Assembly (NCBI RefSeq): GCF_022965755.1
Contig: NZ_CP095187.1
Span: 992,001 to 1,056,000, forward strand
Direction of reading: 5' to 3'
DNA: 64,000 bases
DNA from: Pseudoxanthomonas sp. F37
Lineage (GTDB): Bacteria > Pseudomonadota > Gammaproteobacteria > Xanthomonadales > Xanthomonadaceae
Positions 19,466 through 28,748 of the stretch are shown one piece after another; position 1 is the stretch's first letter; every line of letters begins with the position of its first letter. The notes beneath the pieces were generated by a model. The model worked only from the letters and a program-made list of their open reading frames with translations, did not search any database and had not been told where the DNA came from. A program made the position numbers and the translations under genes.

Positions 19466-19731
19466 CGCCGATCTCGAGGAACGGAGTGATCGGATCGGTC
19501 GCTGTCACGTTAGCCGCGTAGCCCGATAGTGCCCCGGGTCACGCTCCCGTGGGTGTGTCGGCAGATCGGATGCTGGTTTCGCTGCGCTCTACCTGGGCTC
19601 GCCACGAACGGAATGTCGGGGTGCGCCTTAACAGGCTGTCGTTGCCGCGTGGCCCGCGTGTGGCCGGAGGCCGTATCCCGGGGACAGCATCAGGCCTGCC
19701 GGAAAATGAAGATCAGGTTTGGGTGAACCTG

Positions 19732-20073
19732 TCAGGTGGCACCTGCATCTGCACCCAGTTCGCGGGAGACGTGCTCGGACAGGTCGGTGAGATTCCTGAC
19801 GAACTCGGCCTGCAAGTCGATGCCGCACTTGTGCGCCAGAACGATGATCGACCACAGGCAGTCCGACAGCTCGTGGCCCAGCTTGCCTTTGCAGTCATCG
19901 ATATGCCGGACGCCGGCATTCGCCTGGATCAGCTTCGCCAGATCGCCTACATCTCCCACGAACCCGAGTGCGAGTTCCTCCGTACTCCAGACGCGACCAT
20001 AACGTTTGATCTCAAGCTGCTCATAGAGCTCGTTCAGGCGCAGGGCCAACTTCTCAAGGTCGTGAAGATTCAT
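19732..20073 (-). CDS. MazG-like nucleotide pyrophosphohydrolase family protein
   Basis: A 113-residue all-alpha protein resembling single-domain MazG/dUTPase-like NTP pyrophosphohydrolases. Visible features: a Trp/Glu-rich stretch YGRVWSTEELALGFVGDVGD (about 26-45) and the acidic ELSDCLWSIIVLAHKCGIDL (about 69-88), which corresponds to the ExxD metal-binding helix of the family (ELSDCLW). Such enzymes remove non-canonical or excess nucleotides. It lies 10 bases downstream of sdaA on the same strand and is probably cotranscribed with it, without an obvious functional tie. Family call is moderate because the region is short. Confidence 0.7.
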   Translation of the reverse strand: MNLHDLEKLALRLNELYEQLEIKRYGRVWSTEELALGFVGDVGDLAKLIQANAGVRHIDDCKGKLGHELSDCLWSIIVLAHKCGIDLQAEFVRNLTDLSEHVSRELGADAGAT

Positions 20074-20083
20074 GTCGTGCCGC

Positions 20084-21466
20084 CTAGCACTCGATCACAT
20101 TGACAGCCAACCCACCCCGGCTGGTTTCCTTGTACTTGTCCTGCATGTCGCGGCCGGTGTCGCGCATGGTCTTGATGACCTTGTCCAACGAGACCTTGTG
20201 CTTGCCGTCGCCGCGCATCGCCATGCGGCTGGCGTTGATGGCCTTCACCGCGCCCATCGCGTTGCGCTCGATGCACGGGATCTGCACCAGGCCGCCGATC
20301 GGGTCGCAGGTCAGGCCCAGGTTGTGTTCCATCCCGATCTCGGCCGCGTTCTCGATCTGGCTCGGCGTGCCGCCCAGCGCCGCGACCAGTCCGCCGGCGG
20401 CCATCGAACACGCCACACCCACCTCGCCCTGGCAGCCGACCTCGGCGCCGCTGATGCTGGCGTTCTCCTTGTAGAGGATCCCGATGGCCGCTGCGGTCAG
20501 CAGGAAGTCGAACACGCGCTGCTCGCTGTTGCCGGGGCAGAAGCGGTCGTAGTAGTGCAGCACCGCCGGAATGATGCCGGCCGCGCCGTTGGTGGGCGCG
20601 GTGACCACGCGGCCGCCGGCGGCGTTCTCCTCGTTCACCGCCAGCGCGTACAGGTTCACCCAGTCCAGCACCGTCAGCGGATCGCGCATGGCGGCCTCCG
20701 GCTTGCTGGACAGTTCGCGATGCAGCGCGGGCGCGCGGCGGGCGACGTGCAGGCCGCCGGGCAGGGTGCCTTCCTCGCGGATGCCGCGCGCCATGCACGA
20801 CTGCATGGCGTTCCAGATCGCGCGCAGGCCGTCGCGGATCCCGTCCTCGCTGCGCCAGGCCTTCTCGTTCTCGAACATCAGCGCCGCGATGCTCAATCCA
20901 CTGCGCTGGCACTGCGCCAGCAACTCGTCGCCGCTCTTGAACGGATACGGCAGCGGCGTCTCGTCGGCGACGATGCGGTCCACCGCCGCGTCGTCCTGGT
21001 TGACCACGAAGCCGCCGCCGACCGAGTAGTAATCGCGCGTGGCGATCACCTCGTCGTTGGCGTCGTACGCGGTGAAGCGCATGCCGTTGGTGTGGTACGG
21101 CAGCTTCTGCCGCTTGTTCATCAGCAGGTCGCGCTTCTCGTCGAACGCGACCGGGTGGGTGCCGCTCAGCAGGATGCGCTTGCCGGCGCGGATGCGCTCC
21201 AGCGCGGGCGGGATGATGTCGGGGTCGATCTCGTTGGGGTAGTGGCCTTCCAGGCCCATCAGCACCGCCTTGTCGGTGCCGTGCCCACGGCCGGTCAGGG
21301 CGAGCGAACCGAAGACTTCGGCGCGGATGCGCGCCACGTCCTGCAGGCGCCCGCCGTCGACCAGCCAGCGCGCGACGAAGCGCGCGGCCGCGCGCATCGG
21401 ACCCACCGTATGCGATGAACTGGGACCGATGCCGATCTTGAACAGGTCGAACGTACTGACTGCCAT
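20084..21466 (-). CDS. sdaA: L-serine ammonia-lyase (L-serine dehydratase), iron-sulfur type
   Basis: Deaminates L-serine to pyruvate and ammonia using a 4Fe-4S cluster; cytosolic, 460 residues, the usual single-chain length. The beta domain opens with [20 protein letters not shown] (about 5-24). The alpha domain carries [20 protein letters not shown] (about 293-312), the cysteine sites in [20 protein letters not shown] (about 353-372) and [20 protein letters not shown] (about 397-416). All cluster cysteines expected for the family appear present. The ATG at 21466 gives the canonical N-terminus. A MazG-like gene follows 10 bases downstream; the glutaredoxin-like gene is divergent. Confidence 0.96.
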   Translation of the reverse strand: MAVSTFDLFKIGIGPSSSHTVGPMRAAARFVARWLVDGGRLQDVARIRAEVFGSLALTGRGHGTDKAVLMGLEGHYPNEIDPDIIPPALERIRAGKRILLSGTHPVAFDEKRDLLMNKRQKLPYHTNGMRFTAYDANDEVIATRDYYSVGGGFVVNQDDAAVDRIVADETPLPYPFKSGDELLAQCQRSGLSIAALMFENEKAWRSEDGIRDGLRAIWNAMQSCMARGIREEGTLPGGLHVARRAPALHRELSSKPEAAMRDPLTVLDWVNLYALAVNEENAAGGRVVTAPTNGAAGIIPAVLHYYDRFCPGNSEQRVFDFLLTAAAIGILYKENASISGAEVGCQGEVGVACSMAAGGLVAALGGTPSQIENAAEIGMEHNLGLTCDPIGGLVQIPCIERNAMGAVKAINASRMAMRGDGKHKVSLDKVIKTMRDTGRDMQDKYKETSRGGLAVNVIEC

Positions 21467-21538
21467 GCTGCGAACCGCCGCGGAAAGGCCGCTATTCTAA
21501 GCACGTACGCGCCCGACGCCTTTCATCCCCCTGCCGCC

Positions 21539-21763
21539 ATGCCCCTGATCCTCTACCAACGCGACGACTGCCACCTGTGCGACCTGGCGCTCGACGTGCT
21601 CGCGCAGGCGCGGGTTCCCGAGTTCGAGAGCGTGTTCATCGACCAGGACGAAGCGATGGAAGTGCGTTACGGCACCCGCGTTCCCGTGCTGCAGCGCAGC
21701 GACACCGGCGAGGAACTGGACTGGCCGTTCAGCGCCGAACGCGTGACGGCCTGGCTGTCGTGA
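21539..21763 (+). CDS. Glutaredoxin-family thiol protein
   Basis: A 74-residue thioredoxin-fold protein of the short glutaredoxin type (DUF836-like). The redox site is CHLC in LILYQRDDCHLCDLALDVL (residues 3-21), and the cis-Pro segment TRVPVLQ follows at about 46-52. Proteins of this group act as cytosolic dithiol reductants; the substrate is not known. The stop overlaps the start of the next gene (GTGA at 21760), indicating translational coupling to a putative exported protein. Confidence 0.85.
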   Translation: MPLILYQRDDCHLCDLALDVLAQARVPEFESVFIDQDEAMEVRYGTRVPVLQRSDTGEELDWPFSAERVTAWLS

Positions 21764-22236
21764 CCGTGGGCAGCGCTTCCCGCTGGATGGCGCTGCTCGG
21801 CATGGTGTCGGGAAGCGCGGCGGCGGCTGACGTGGACCTGGCGAAGGGGGGCACCGGCCCGGCCGGCGGGTTCGCCTGGGAAGGGCAGACGCTGTCGCAG
21901 GTGCTGCCGGTGGACGACATCGAACGCATCGTGCTGCTGAAGGCGGTGACCAGTGCGCCCGCTTCGCTCGACCTGCGCAATCTGCGCCGCATGCTGGGCG
22001 ATGCCGCGCACGCGCCGCTACACCGCGCGGACGACGATGCCCGCGCCCTCCTGCAATGGGGCGGCCACGACACGATCTGGGAAGCCGTGCTGCTGACCAG
22101 GACCGGCGGGGTGTTCGGCCTGGTCGTCCGTGCCGATGACGAGACCGAACATATGGCCGGTGGCCATCGCGCCTGTCTTGCCGATGAAAGAGGACGGCGC
22201 GGATGTTTCGGCATTCCTCCGGCACCAGGCGGCTGA
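21760..22236 (+). CDS. Putative exported protein of unknown function
   Basis: A 158-residue protein whose GTG start at 21760 overlaps the glutaredoxin stop. The first 23 residues look like a signal peptide (SRWMALLGMVSGSAAAADVD, cleavage near AAA-D). The rest is soluble, with an amphipathic middle (VDDIERIVLLKAVTSAP) and a segment IWEAVLLTRTGGVFGLVVR that reads like beta strands. No known catalytic motif is seen. Codon use fits the neighbours. Coupling to a thiol-redox protein might point to the cell envelope, but that is inference. It converges with the YceI gene, 12 bases from its stop. Confidence 0.6.
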   Translation: MTVGSASRWMALLGMVSGSAAAADVDLAKGGTGPAGGFAWEGQTLSQVLPVDDIERIVLLKAVTSAPASLDLRNLRRMLGDAAHAPLHRADDDARALLQWGGHDTIWEAVLLTRTGGVFGLVVRADDETEHMAGGHRACLADERGRRGCFGIPPAPGG

Positions 22237-22248
22237 AGCCGCCGGGCC

Positions 22249-22812
22249 TCAGGGCTTGGGCTTCAATACCACCTTCGTGCTGATCGCCACCTCGTTGGGG
22301 ATGGTCGAGGTGTCGGCCCAGTCGCCGCCGCCCACGCCGAAGTCCAGCCGTTTCACCGTCGCCTTGCCGGCCAGCACGGGCTGCGCGCCGGGCGTCCAGG
22401 TGAAGGTCAGCGTCACCGGCTTGCTGGCGCCGCGCAGCGTGAGCGTGCCATCGGCCGCGTACTGGTTGCCGCCCAGCGCGCGGAACTTCGTCGCCGTGTA
22501 GCGCGCCTGCGCGAACTTGCCCACGTTGAAGAAGTCGGCCGACACCAGCGTGTCGTCGCGGTCCTTGTTGCCGGTCTGCGTGCCGGCCAGCTGGATGGCG
22601 ACGTCCAGCTTGCTGGCCGTCAGCTGCTTCGGGTCGAAGCTCATGGTGGTGGTGAAGCCGCCGAACCTGCCGGTGAAGGTTTCGCCCTGATAGTTGCTGG
22701 CGAACACGAGCGTCGAGCCGGAGGCCTGCACGTAGTCGGCGGCAGCGGCCTGGCCGGCGGTGGCCAGCAACAGGGTGGCGAGCGCCAGGCGCATGCGGTC
22801 AGGGGTTTTCAT
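22249..22812 (-). CDS. YceI family periplasmic lipid-binding protein
   Basis: A 187-residue YceI-type lipocalin-like beta barrel that binds isoprenoid or quinone-like lipids in the periplasm. The signal peptide is at 1-22 (RLALATLLLATAGQAAAADY). Typical strands follow: SNYQGETFTGRFGGFTTTMS, DRDDTLVSADFFNVGKFAQA, DGTLTLRGASKPVTLTFTW. The ATG at 22812 is chosen over upstream starts because it begins the signal peptide; it overlaps the end of the cytochrome b561 gene by 14 bases. Order on the minus strand is yceI, cytochrome b561, yceI, a common linked set, suggesting that the lipid carried may be a quinone partner of the cytochrome. Confidence 0.88.
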   Translation of the reverse strand: MKTPDRMRLALATLLLATAGQAAAADYVQASGSTLVFASNYQGETFTGRFGGFTTTMSFDPKQLTASKLDVAIQLAGTQTGNKDRDDTLVSADFFNVGKFAQARYTATKFRALGGNQYAADGTLTLRGASKPVTLTFTWTPGAQPVLAGKATVKRLDFGVGGGDWADTSTIPNEVAISTKVVLKPKP

Positions 22813-23413
22813 CGGGGGAATCCTGCGGGGTGGGGGAAGCGGGAGCGGGCGCCGACGCGAGCGCCTTGCGGCGTCCCGGCAGCATGCGGGCGAGCGTGGC
22901 GTCGCCCTGGAAGACGTGGTGGTACAGCGCTGCGCCGGCATGCGCCAGCACCAGCACCACCAGTACCCAGAACAGCAGTTCGTGCGCGCCTTCGGCGGCT
23001 TCGTGCACGCTGTCGCTGCGGCCGGTGATGGCCGGCAGGTTGAACAGCTTGAACCACTGCAGGGGATAGCCGGCGGAGGAGTTCAGCACCCAGCCCGACA
23101 GCGGGATGGCGAACAGCAGTGCGTACAGCAGGAAGTGGGTCGCCGATGCGATGCGCTGCTGCCAGGTGGGCGTCCCGGGCACCGGCGCCGGCGCACCGGC
23201 GTATACGCGCCACAGCACGCGCAGCACGACCAGCGCCAGGATGGTCAGGCCGATCGACTTGTGCAGCGCGTAGATGTTGATCTTGCGCGGTCCGTTGGGC
23301 AGGTCGCCCATGGTCAGGCCGATATACGCCATCACCAGGATCAGCACCACGATGACCCAGTGGAACAGCTGGCTGACCGCACCCCAGCGCGCGTCGGTGT
23401 TCTTCAGGGTCAT
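22799..23413 (-). CDS. Cytochrome b561 family membrane protein
   Basis: Di-haem inner-membrane cytochrome of 204 residues with four spans. Haem-ligand histidines are placed as in CybB: WGAVSQLFHWVIVVLIL (His near 18), YALHKSIGLTILALVVLRVL (His near 52), GAHELLFWVLVVLVLAHAGA with two His (near 145 and 158), and ALYHHVFQGDATLARMLPG closing the domain. It likely passes electrons between ubiquinol and a periplasmic acceptor, including superoxide in the case of E. coli CybB. It is flanked by two yceI genes and overlaps both ends by a few bases, so the three form an operon. Confidence 0.92.
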   Translation of the reverse strand: MTLKNTDARWGAVSQLFHWVIVVLILVMAYIGLTMGDLPNGPRKINIYALHKSIGLTILALVVLRVLWRVYAGAPAPVPGTPTWQQRIASATHFLLYALLFAIPLSGWVLNSSAGYPLQWFKLFNLPAITGRSDSVHEAAEGAHELLFWVLVVLVLAHAGAALYHHVFQGDATLARMLPGRRKALASAPAPASPTPQDSPDENP

Positions 23414-24081
23414 GGCGTCGGCTCCGGCGGTGGTGGTGGGGAAGGCGGGGTGTCGGCGGACGGCACGTCGTCATCGGCCTTGCCGTCGTAGGTGGCCTCG
23501 GCCTCGATGCGCAGCTCCACCGGGTCGCCGATCACCGACTTCCAGGCCGTGATGCCGAAGTCGGCCCGGCTCAGCGTGGCGGTGGCGGAAAACCCCACCG
23601 TGCGGCGGAACGGCGGCAGCGGGTGGCGCTTGGCGGCATTCAGGACGACATCGAGGACGACTTCGCGCGTCACGCCGCGCAGGGTGAGGTCGCCATGCAC
23701 GCGCGCATGCGTGGCATCGACCGGTTCGACCCGCGTGGAGACGAAGCGCGCTTCGGGGTGGCTTTCCGCATCGAGCAGGGACTTCGCCAGCGTGGCCTTG
23801 TTCCAGTCGGCATCGCCCAGGTCCACGCGCACGATCGGCACGCGCACGTCGACCTTCGCGCGGGTCCAGTCGCCGGGATCGAAGGCCAGCGTGCCGGTGC
23901 TGCCCGATACGGTGCCGATGGCGCGGGAGAACCCGGCATGCGAGATGGCGAACATCACGCGCGTGTGCACCGGGTCCAGGCCGTACTCCGCCAGCGTGTC
24001 GCGGGCGCCGGCCACGGCGGGCAGCAGCGCCAGCAGGCAGCCGGTGCGCAGCAGCAGGTGGCGGAGGAAGGATCCGGGCAT
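23410..24081 (-). CDS. YceI family periplasmic protein, second copy
   Basis: First gene of the yceI-cybB-yceI operon, 223 residues, with signal peptide at about 1-26 (LRTGCLLALLPAVAGA). The YceI fold is recognisable in YGLDPVHTRVMFAISHAGFS (about 33-52), SGSTGTLAFDPGDWTRAKVD, DADWNKATLAKSLLDAESHP, and HGDLTLRGVTREVVLDVVL. A proline-rich tail of about 20 residues ends the protein (PPSPPPPPEP), not usual in the family. Start at 24081 fits the signal peptide. The stop overlaps the cytochrome start. The two YceI proteins differ strongly in sequence, so they probably bind different lipids or serve different steps. Confidence 0.88.
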   Translation of the reverse strand: MPGSFLRHLLLRTGCLLALLPAVAGARDTLAEYGLDPVHTRVMFAISHAGFSRAIGTVSGSTGTLAFDPGDWTRAKVDVRVPIVRVDLGDADWNKATLAKSLLDAESHPEARFVSTRVEPVDATHARVHGDLTLRGVTREVVLDVVLNAAKRHPLPPFRRTVGFSATATLSRADFGITAWKSVIGDPVELRIEAEATYDGKADDDVPSADTPPSPPPPPEPTP

Positions 24082-24189
24082 GGGGTCGGATTCTAGGGGG
24101 GCGGCCGCTGAAGATACCCCGCTTGCGCGTGCAACGGTCCGTTGCGACGATGCCGGAAGGGGTCACCAGGGAACGAGGGGCGGGCGGGA

Positions 24190-27100
24190 ATGGCGAGGCG
24201 TGCGGGGTGGCTGTTGCTGGTGTGGCTGGTCTGCGCGTCCGTGCAGGCGACGGTGCCCGAGATCCCCCGCTTCCGCCTGCTGGGGGCCGGCGACGGCCTG
24301 CCCTCGACCACCATCCCGGCGCTCGCGCGCGACCGCTCCGGCTATCTGTGGATGGCCACCTGGGATGGCCTGGCACGCTACGACGGCGTGGGCTTCAAGG
24401 TATGGCGCCACGATCCGGCCGATCCGGCCTCGCTGCCCGGCAACGTGGTGCAGGCGCTGCACATCGACGCCGCCGACCGCGTGTGGGTCGGCACCGAGAA
24501 CGGCGGCCTCAGCGTGATGGAGGCCGACCGTGGCGGATTCCGCCATTTCCGCCAGGCGGAGCATCCGCAGATGGGCAGCGACGATGTGTTCGCCATCACC
24601 AGCCGCGGCGCCGACGTGTGGTTCGGCACGTTCGGCGGTGGATTGCACCGGCTGTCCGCCGACGGCCGCATCACGCGGTTCGCCGCAGCGGCCGACGGCG
24701 GGGACGGCCTGCCGTCGGACAACGTGCTGTCGCTGGCCTTCGATGCGCGTGGCGTGCTGTGGATCGGCACCATGGGCGGGCTTGCCCGCTACGACGGGCG
24801 CGAGGTGCGCCGCTTCGCATTGCCGGATGGCCAGGATGCGATCATCTATTCGGTGACCGCGGACGGCAATGCGGTATGGGTCGGCGCATCCGATGGCGTG
24901 TACCGGTGGTCGCCGGAGCAGCGGTGGGTGTCGCCTCCCTGGTCGCCGATGTTCGCCCGGCCCAACGCGCTGATCGCGATGGCCAGTGACGGCCAGGGGG
25001 AGTACTGGCTCGCCAGCCAGGGCGGGCTGTGGCGCACCGATGGCGACCTGGCGCCCGCACCGGTCAACTACGATGCGCAGAACGTGGGCATCGGCCGCGT
25101 CCTGCAGACCGTGCTGGCACTGCCGGACGGCGGGCTGTGGGTACCGGTGCCGACGCGCGGACTGGCCTACCTGCGTTCGGACTGGCGGCGCATCGCCGCG
25201 TTCTCGCCGGCACAGGGCCTGGGCGGCGGACTCTACCGCGGCATCTCGCAGGCCGGGGCGGACGGCATCTGGATCGCCAGCAGCACCGGCAAGGTGGAGC
25301 GGCTGGACACCCGCCGCGGCCACGTCACCCCGCTGTCCCACCACGCGGCCATGCTGGGCGAACTGCGGCTCACCTCGGTCCTGCAGGACCGCCATGGTCA
25401 GCTGTGGATCGGCCACCGCAACGGCCTGATCCGCACCGATCCCCGCACCGGCGCGATGGTGCAGTGGACGCAGCAGGGCAGTCACGCCGTGCCCGACAAC
25501 ACCTCGATCGACTGGCTGGTGGAAGCGGCGGACGACACCGTGTGGCTGGTCACGCAGATGGGCAGCGTGCAGCAGCGCGACGCCCGCAGCGGGCGCGTGC
25601 TGCGCACGATCGCCAAGGACGACGCCGGCCACGGCCTGCCCGACATCGAAGGCATCGCGGCCGCGCCCGACGGCCGCCTCTGGCTGGGCGGTGCCGAAGG
25701 CATGCGGGTGTGGGACGGGGCCGCCGCGCGCTTCGTTCCCGTGCCCGCCATGGGCAGCGACCGGGTATATGCGTTCGCCTTCGAACACGCCGACCGCCTC
25801 TGGCTGCACCGCATGTCCGGCGTGGAGGCGTGGCGCCGCGATGCGGCCGGCTGGGTGCGCGAACGCCGGGTCGGTGCCGACGAGGGCTTGCCGGCCGTCG
25901 AGTCGACCGGGCTGGCCGTGGATCCGCAGCGCCGGGTGTGGCTGGGTACCCGGCGCGGGCTTTTCCGCATCGATCCGAACCTGCGCGGCTCCCGCGCGCT
26001 GCTGCGCAACTTCGGTGTGCGCGAAGGCCTGTTGAGCCAGGAGCTGAACGACCGCGGCTTGCTGATGACGGCCGACGGCCTGCTGGCGACGACGGCGGCG
26101 GACGGCTCGGTGGCGCTGCTCGACACCCACCTGCCGGACCCCAGACCGGTGACGCCCAGCCTGGTGGTGGACAGCCTGCAGGTGAGCCGCGGCGACAGCC
26201 TGGTGCCCATGCGCGTGGACCAGCCGCTGCAGCTGCAGCCGGACGATCACGAGTTGCTGGTCAGCGCGCGCCTGCTCAGCTACGAGAATCCGCTGGGCAA
26301 TCGCTACCGGTCGCTGCTGGAAGGATTCGATGGCGGCTGGGTCGACCAGGGCGCGAGCGGCGAGCGGGTGTTCTCCGCCCTCGGCCCCGGCCGCTACCGC
26401 CTGCGGATGCAGGCCTTCGATGCGGCGGGCAATGCCTCGCGTGAACAGGTCCTGCGGGTACACGTGCTGCCGCCGTGGTGGCGCAGTCCAGGGGGGCTGC
26501 TGCTGTTCGCCGTGCTCGGCCTGCTGGCCCTGGCGATGGCCGGCGCCGCGTACCGCCGGCGCGTGCGCCGGCGCAGTGCCTGGCAATTGGCCGAACACAA
26601 GCGCGAAGTCGCCGAGCAGGCCTCGTTGGCCAAGACCCGTTTCCTGGCCACGCTGGGCCACGAGATCCGCACGCCCATGACCGGCGTGCTGGGCATGACC
26701 GAACTGCTGCAGGCCACGCCGCTGGACGAGCGGCAGAAGGGCTACACCGACGCCATCCAGCGTGCCGGCACGCATCTGCTGCGCCTTGTGAACGATGCGC
26801 TGGACCTGGCCAAGATCGAAGCCGGCAAACTGGAGTTGCAACAGGTCGAGTTCGACCTGCATGCGCTGCTGGGCGATGTCGCCGCCCTGATGGGGCCGGT
26901 GGCGGGCAAGCGCGGGCTGGCGTTCCACCACGGCATCGCCGCGGGCGTCCCGCGCAGGGTGCGCGGCGATCCGCTGCGGCTGCGGCAGATCCTGCTGAAC
27001 CTGCTGGGCAATGCGATCAAGTTCACCGAGGCCGGCCATGTGTCGCTGCATGCCGTGCCGCTGGCGCCGCAGGGCGTGCGGCTGACCGTGGGCGACAGCG

Positions 27101-27756
27101 GGCCGGGTATCAACGCCGAACAGCAGGCGCGGCTGTTCCGCCGCTTCGAACAGGCCGAAGGGGCGCAGACCACGGCGCGCTATGGCGGCAGTGGATTGGG
27201 TCTGGCGATCTGCCAGGAGCTGGCGATGGCGATGGACGGACGCATCGGGGTGGACAGCGCGCCAGGCAGGGGCACCCGCTTTTCCGTGGACCTGCCCGCA
27301 CTGCGCGCCACCGCCGACGCCCAGGCCGCAGCCGCGACGGATGCGACGCCCGTTGCACCGGCCCGGCCGGTCGGTGCGCTGGATATCCTGCTGGTCGAGG
27401 ACGATACGACCGTGGCGGACGTGGTGGCGGGCCTGCTGCGCGCGCGCGGTCACCGGGTGGTGCATGCGCCGCACGGACTGGCCGCCCTCACCGAGATCGC
27501 GGCGACCCCGTTCGACCTTGCCTTCCTCGACCTGGACCTGCCCGGCCTGGACGGCATGGCGCTGGCGCAGCAGATGCGCCAGCGCGGCGTGGATACCCCG
27601 CTGGTCGCGCTGACCGCACGCACCGATGCCGAAGCCGAGCCGCATGCGCGCGCGGCCGGCTTCGACGATTTCGTCCGCAAACCGGTCACCGGCGACATGC
27701 TGGCGGCGGTGATCGCATCGCTGCCCGCGCGCGGCGTGCGGGTGGCGGAGGACTGA
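24190..27756 (+). CDS. Hybrid histidine kinase with periplasmic beta-propeller sensor
   Basis: One-protein two-component system of 1188 residues, like the hybrid sensors of Bacteroides. A signal peptide (AGWLLLVWLVCASVQA) precedes Reg_prop propeller repeats over about 25-640 (GYLWMATWDGLARYDGVGF, RVWVGTENGGLSVM, QLWIGHRNGLIRTD). A Y_Y_Y domain follows, then one membrane span near 766-786. The kinase has its H-box LATLGHEIRTPMTGVLGMTE (His near 824), N-box NLLGNAIKFTEAG and G-box GGSGLGLAICQEL. A receiver (ILLVEDDTTVADV) with Asp near 1114 ends the chain; no output domain follows. The ATG at 24190 begins the signal peptide, although 16 more codons are open upstream. Confidence 0.92.
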   Translation: MARRAGWLLLVWLVCASVQATVPEIPRFRLLGAGDGLPSTTIPALARDRSGYLWMATWDGLARYDGVGFKVWRHDPADPASLPGNVVQALHIDAADRVWVGTENGGLSVMEADRGGFRHFRQAEHPQMGSDDVFAITSRGADVWFGTFGGGLHRLSADGRITRFAAAADGGDGLPSDNVLSLAFDARGVLWIGTMGGLARYDGREVRRFALPDGQDAIIYSVTADGNAVWVGASDGVYRWSPEQRWVSPPWSPMFARPNALIAMASDGQGEYWLASQGGLWRTDGDLAPAPVNYDAQNVGIGRVLQTVLALPDGGLWVPVPTRGLAYLRSDWRRIAAFSPAQGLGGGLYRGISQAGADGIWIASSTGKVERLDTRRGHVTPLSHHAAMLGELRLTSVLQDRHGQLWIGHRNGLIRTDPRTGAMVQWTQQGSHAVPDNTSIDWLVEAADDTVWLVTQMGSVQQRDARSGRVLRTIAKDDAGHGLPDIEGIAAAPDGRLWLGGAEGMRVWDGAAARFVPVPAMGSDRVYAFAFEHADRLWLHRMSGVEAWRRDAAGWVRERRVGADEGLPAVESTGLAVDPQRRVWLGTRRGLFRIDPNLRGSRALLRNFGVREGLLSQELNDRGLLMTADGLLATTAADGSVALLDTHLPDPRPVTPSLVVDSLQVSRGDSLVPMRVDQPLQLQPDDHELLVSARLLSYENPLGNRYRSLLEGFDGGWVDQGASGERVFSALGPGRYRLRMQAFDAAGNASREQVLRVHVLPPWWRSPGGLLLFAVLGLLALAMAGAAYRRRVRRRSAWQLAEHKREVAEQASLAKTRFLATLGHEIRTPMTGVLGMTELLQATPLDERQKGYTDAIQRAGTHLLRLVNDALDLAKIEAGKLELQQVEFDLHALLGDVAALMGPVAGKRGLAFHHGIAAGVPRRVRGDPLRLRQILLNLLGNAIKFTEAGHVSLHAVPLAPQGVRLTVGDSGPGINAEQQARLFRRFEQAEGAQTTARYGGSGLGLAICQELAMAMDGRIGVDSAPGRGTRFSVDLPALRATADAQAAAATDATPVAPARPVGALDILLVEDDTTVADVVAGLLRARGHRVVHAPHGLAALTEIAATPFDLAFLDLDLPGLDGMALAQQMRQRGVDTPLVALTARTDAEAEPHARAAGFDDFVRKPVTGDMLAAVIASLPARGVRVAED

Positions 27757-27759
27757 CCC

Positions 27760-28740
27760 GTGAAGGCTCTCATCCGTCGGACGGTCGCGATCTTCACCCT
27801 GGCGTGGGCCGCGACCGCGGTTGCCGGCGCGATGGCGGCCGAGGCGGATGCACCGCCCCCGTTGCTGGGGCACTACATCACCGGCTCCCGCGCGCTGTAT
27901 CCGCTGCGCGTGGGCGACTGGGAAGCCGCGGGCGAGAAGCGCTACGAGCAGCAGGAACTGGGCGTGTCCGTGCGCTACCAGGACAGCCGCCGCCCGGATC
28001 GCTGGATGGACCTGTACCTCTATCCGGCCGGGGTGATGTTCGACCCCGTGTTCGAGCAGGTCTTCCAGCAGAGCGTGGACGAGATCGTGCAGATCGCGCG
28101 GAGCCGGCGTGCCGGCGACGTGCAGGCAGGTCAGGCGCGCGTGTTCGCCACGGTGCCGGCCGCCGGTGCCGGCTTGCTGGGCGAGCTGGCCGTGAAGGCG
28201 CGCTCGTTCGCCCTGGACATGCCGCTGGGCGATGCGCGCTACCGCTCCGCGCTGGCCATGACCGTGCGCGATCTCTACTTCATCAAGGTCCGCTACAGCG
28301 TGCAGGCCGACAGTGCCGCGGACGCCGACGTGCAGGGCGAGGCGGAAACCCTGCTGGCCGGCTTCGTGGCCAGCGTGCGCCTGCTAAACACCGGGCATTG
28401 CCGGCAGGTCCTGCAGGTGCGCGCCATCCGGCAGGGGCAGGCGCGGCCCGGGGCCCTGCTGGCCAGCACCAACGACGGGCGCGAAGACGAAATGTGGATC
28501 ACCGACGAGGCGGTCTACCTGCGCGGCGAGGTCATCGAGCGCCAGGCGCAGGCGGCCAGGTTGCGGGACGAGGCGCAGGCGATCCGCGACGTACTGCGTG
28601 GCCATTGCGTGGCCCCCGAGGCGATGGACGTGGCCGTCCCCGACGGCATGCGCGAGATCCGCTTCGAGTACCGCCTGCCCCCGGAACGTTCCGACGGCAG
28701 CGCGCCCCGCCTGCGCGGGCAGCGCACCGGCGTGGGGTGA
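27760..28740 (+). CDS. Exported protein of unknown function downstream of the hybrid kinase
   Basis: A 326-residue protein starting at GTG 27760, three bases after the kinase stop, so probably cotranscribed. The signal peptide is residues 1-27 (AIFTLAWAATAVAGAMAAEA). The mature part is soluble, alpha/beta, with tracts GHYITGSRALYPLRVGDWEA, RWMDLYLYPAGVMFDPVFEQ and RDLYFIKVRYSVQADSA. Two cysteines are far apart (in NTGHCRQ and RGHCVAP). No enzyme motif was recognised. Context suggests a periplasmic partner or target of the sensor kinase; this is inference. Confidence 0.65.
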   Translation: MKALIRRTVAIFTLAWAATAVAGAMAAEADAPPPLLGHYITGSRALYPLRVGDWEAAGEKRYEQQELGVSVRYQDSRRPDRWMDLYLYPAGVMFDPVFEQVFQQSVDEIVQIARSRRAGDVQAGQARVFATVPAAGAGLLGELAVKARSFALDMPLGDARYRSALAMTVRDLYFIKVRYSVQADSAADADVQGEAETLLAGFVASVRLLNTGHCRQVLQVRAIRQGQARPGALLASTNDGREDEMWITDEAVYLRGEVIERQAQAARLRDEAQAIRDVLRGHCVAPEAMDVAVPDGMREIRFEYRLPPERSDGSAPRLRGQRTGVG

Positions 28741-28748
28741 GCTGCGCG

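Noticed and set aside
19466-19731. Short frames between the XRE gene and the MazG-like gene
   Set aside because: The 65-codon frame at 19529 has odd Cys/Trp/Arg content and overlaps the end of the MazG-like gene; nothing else is seen in this spacer.
24163-27873. A 1236-codon open frame on the minus strand opposite the hybrid kinase
   Set aside because: It is an antisense shadow in GC-rich DNA: Gln/His/Arg-rich low-complexity sequence without family motifs, while the plus strand has a complete kinase.
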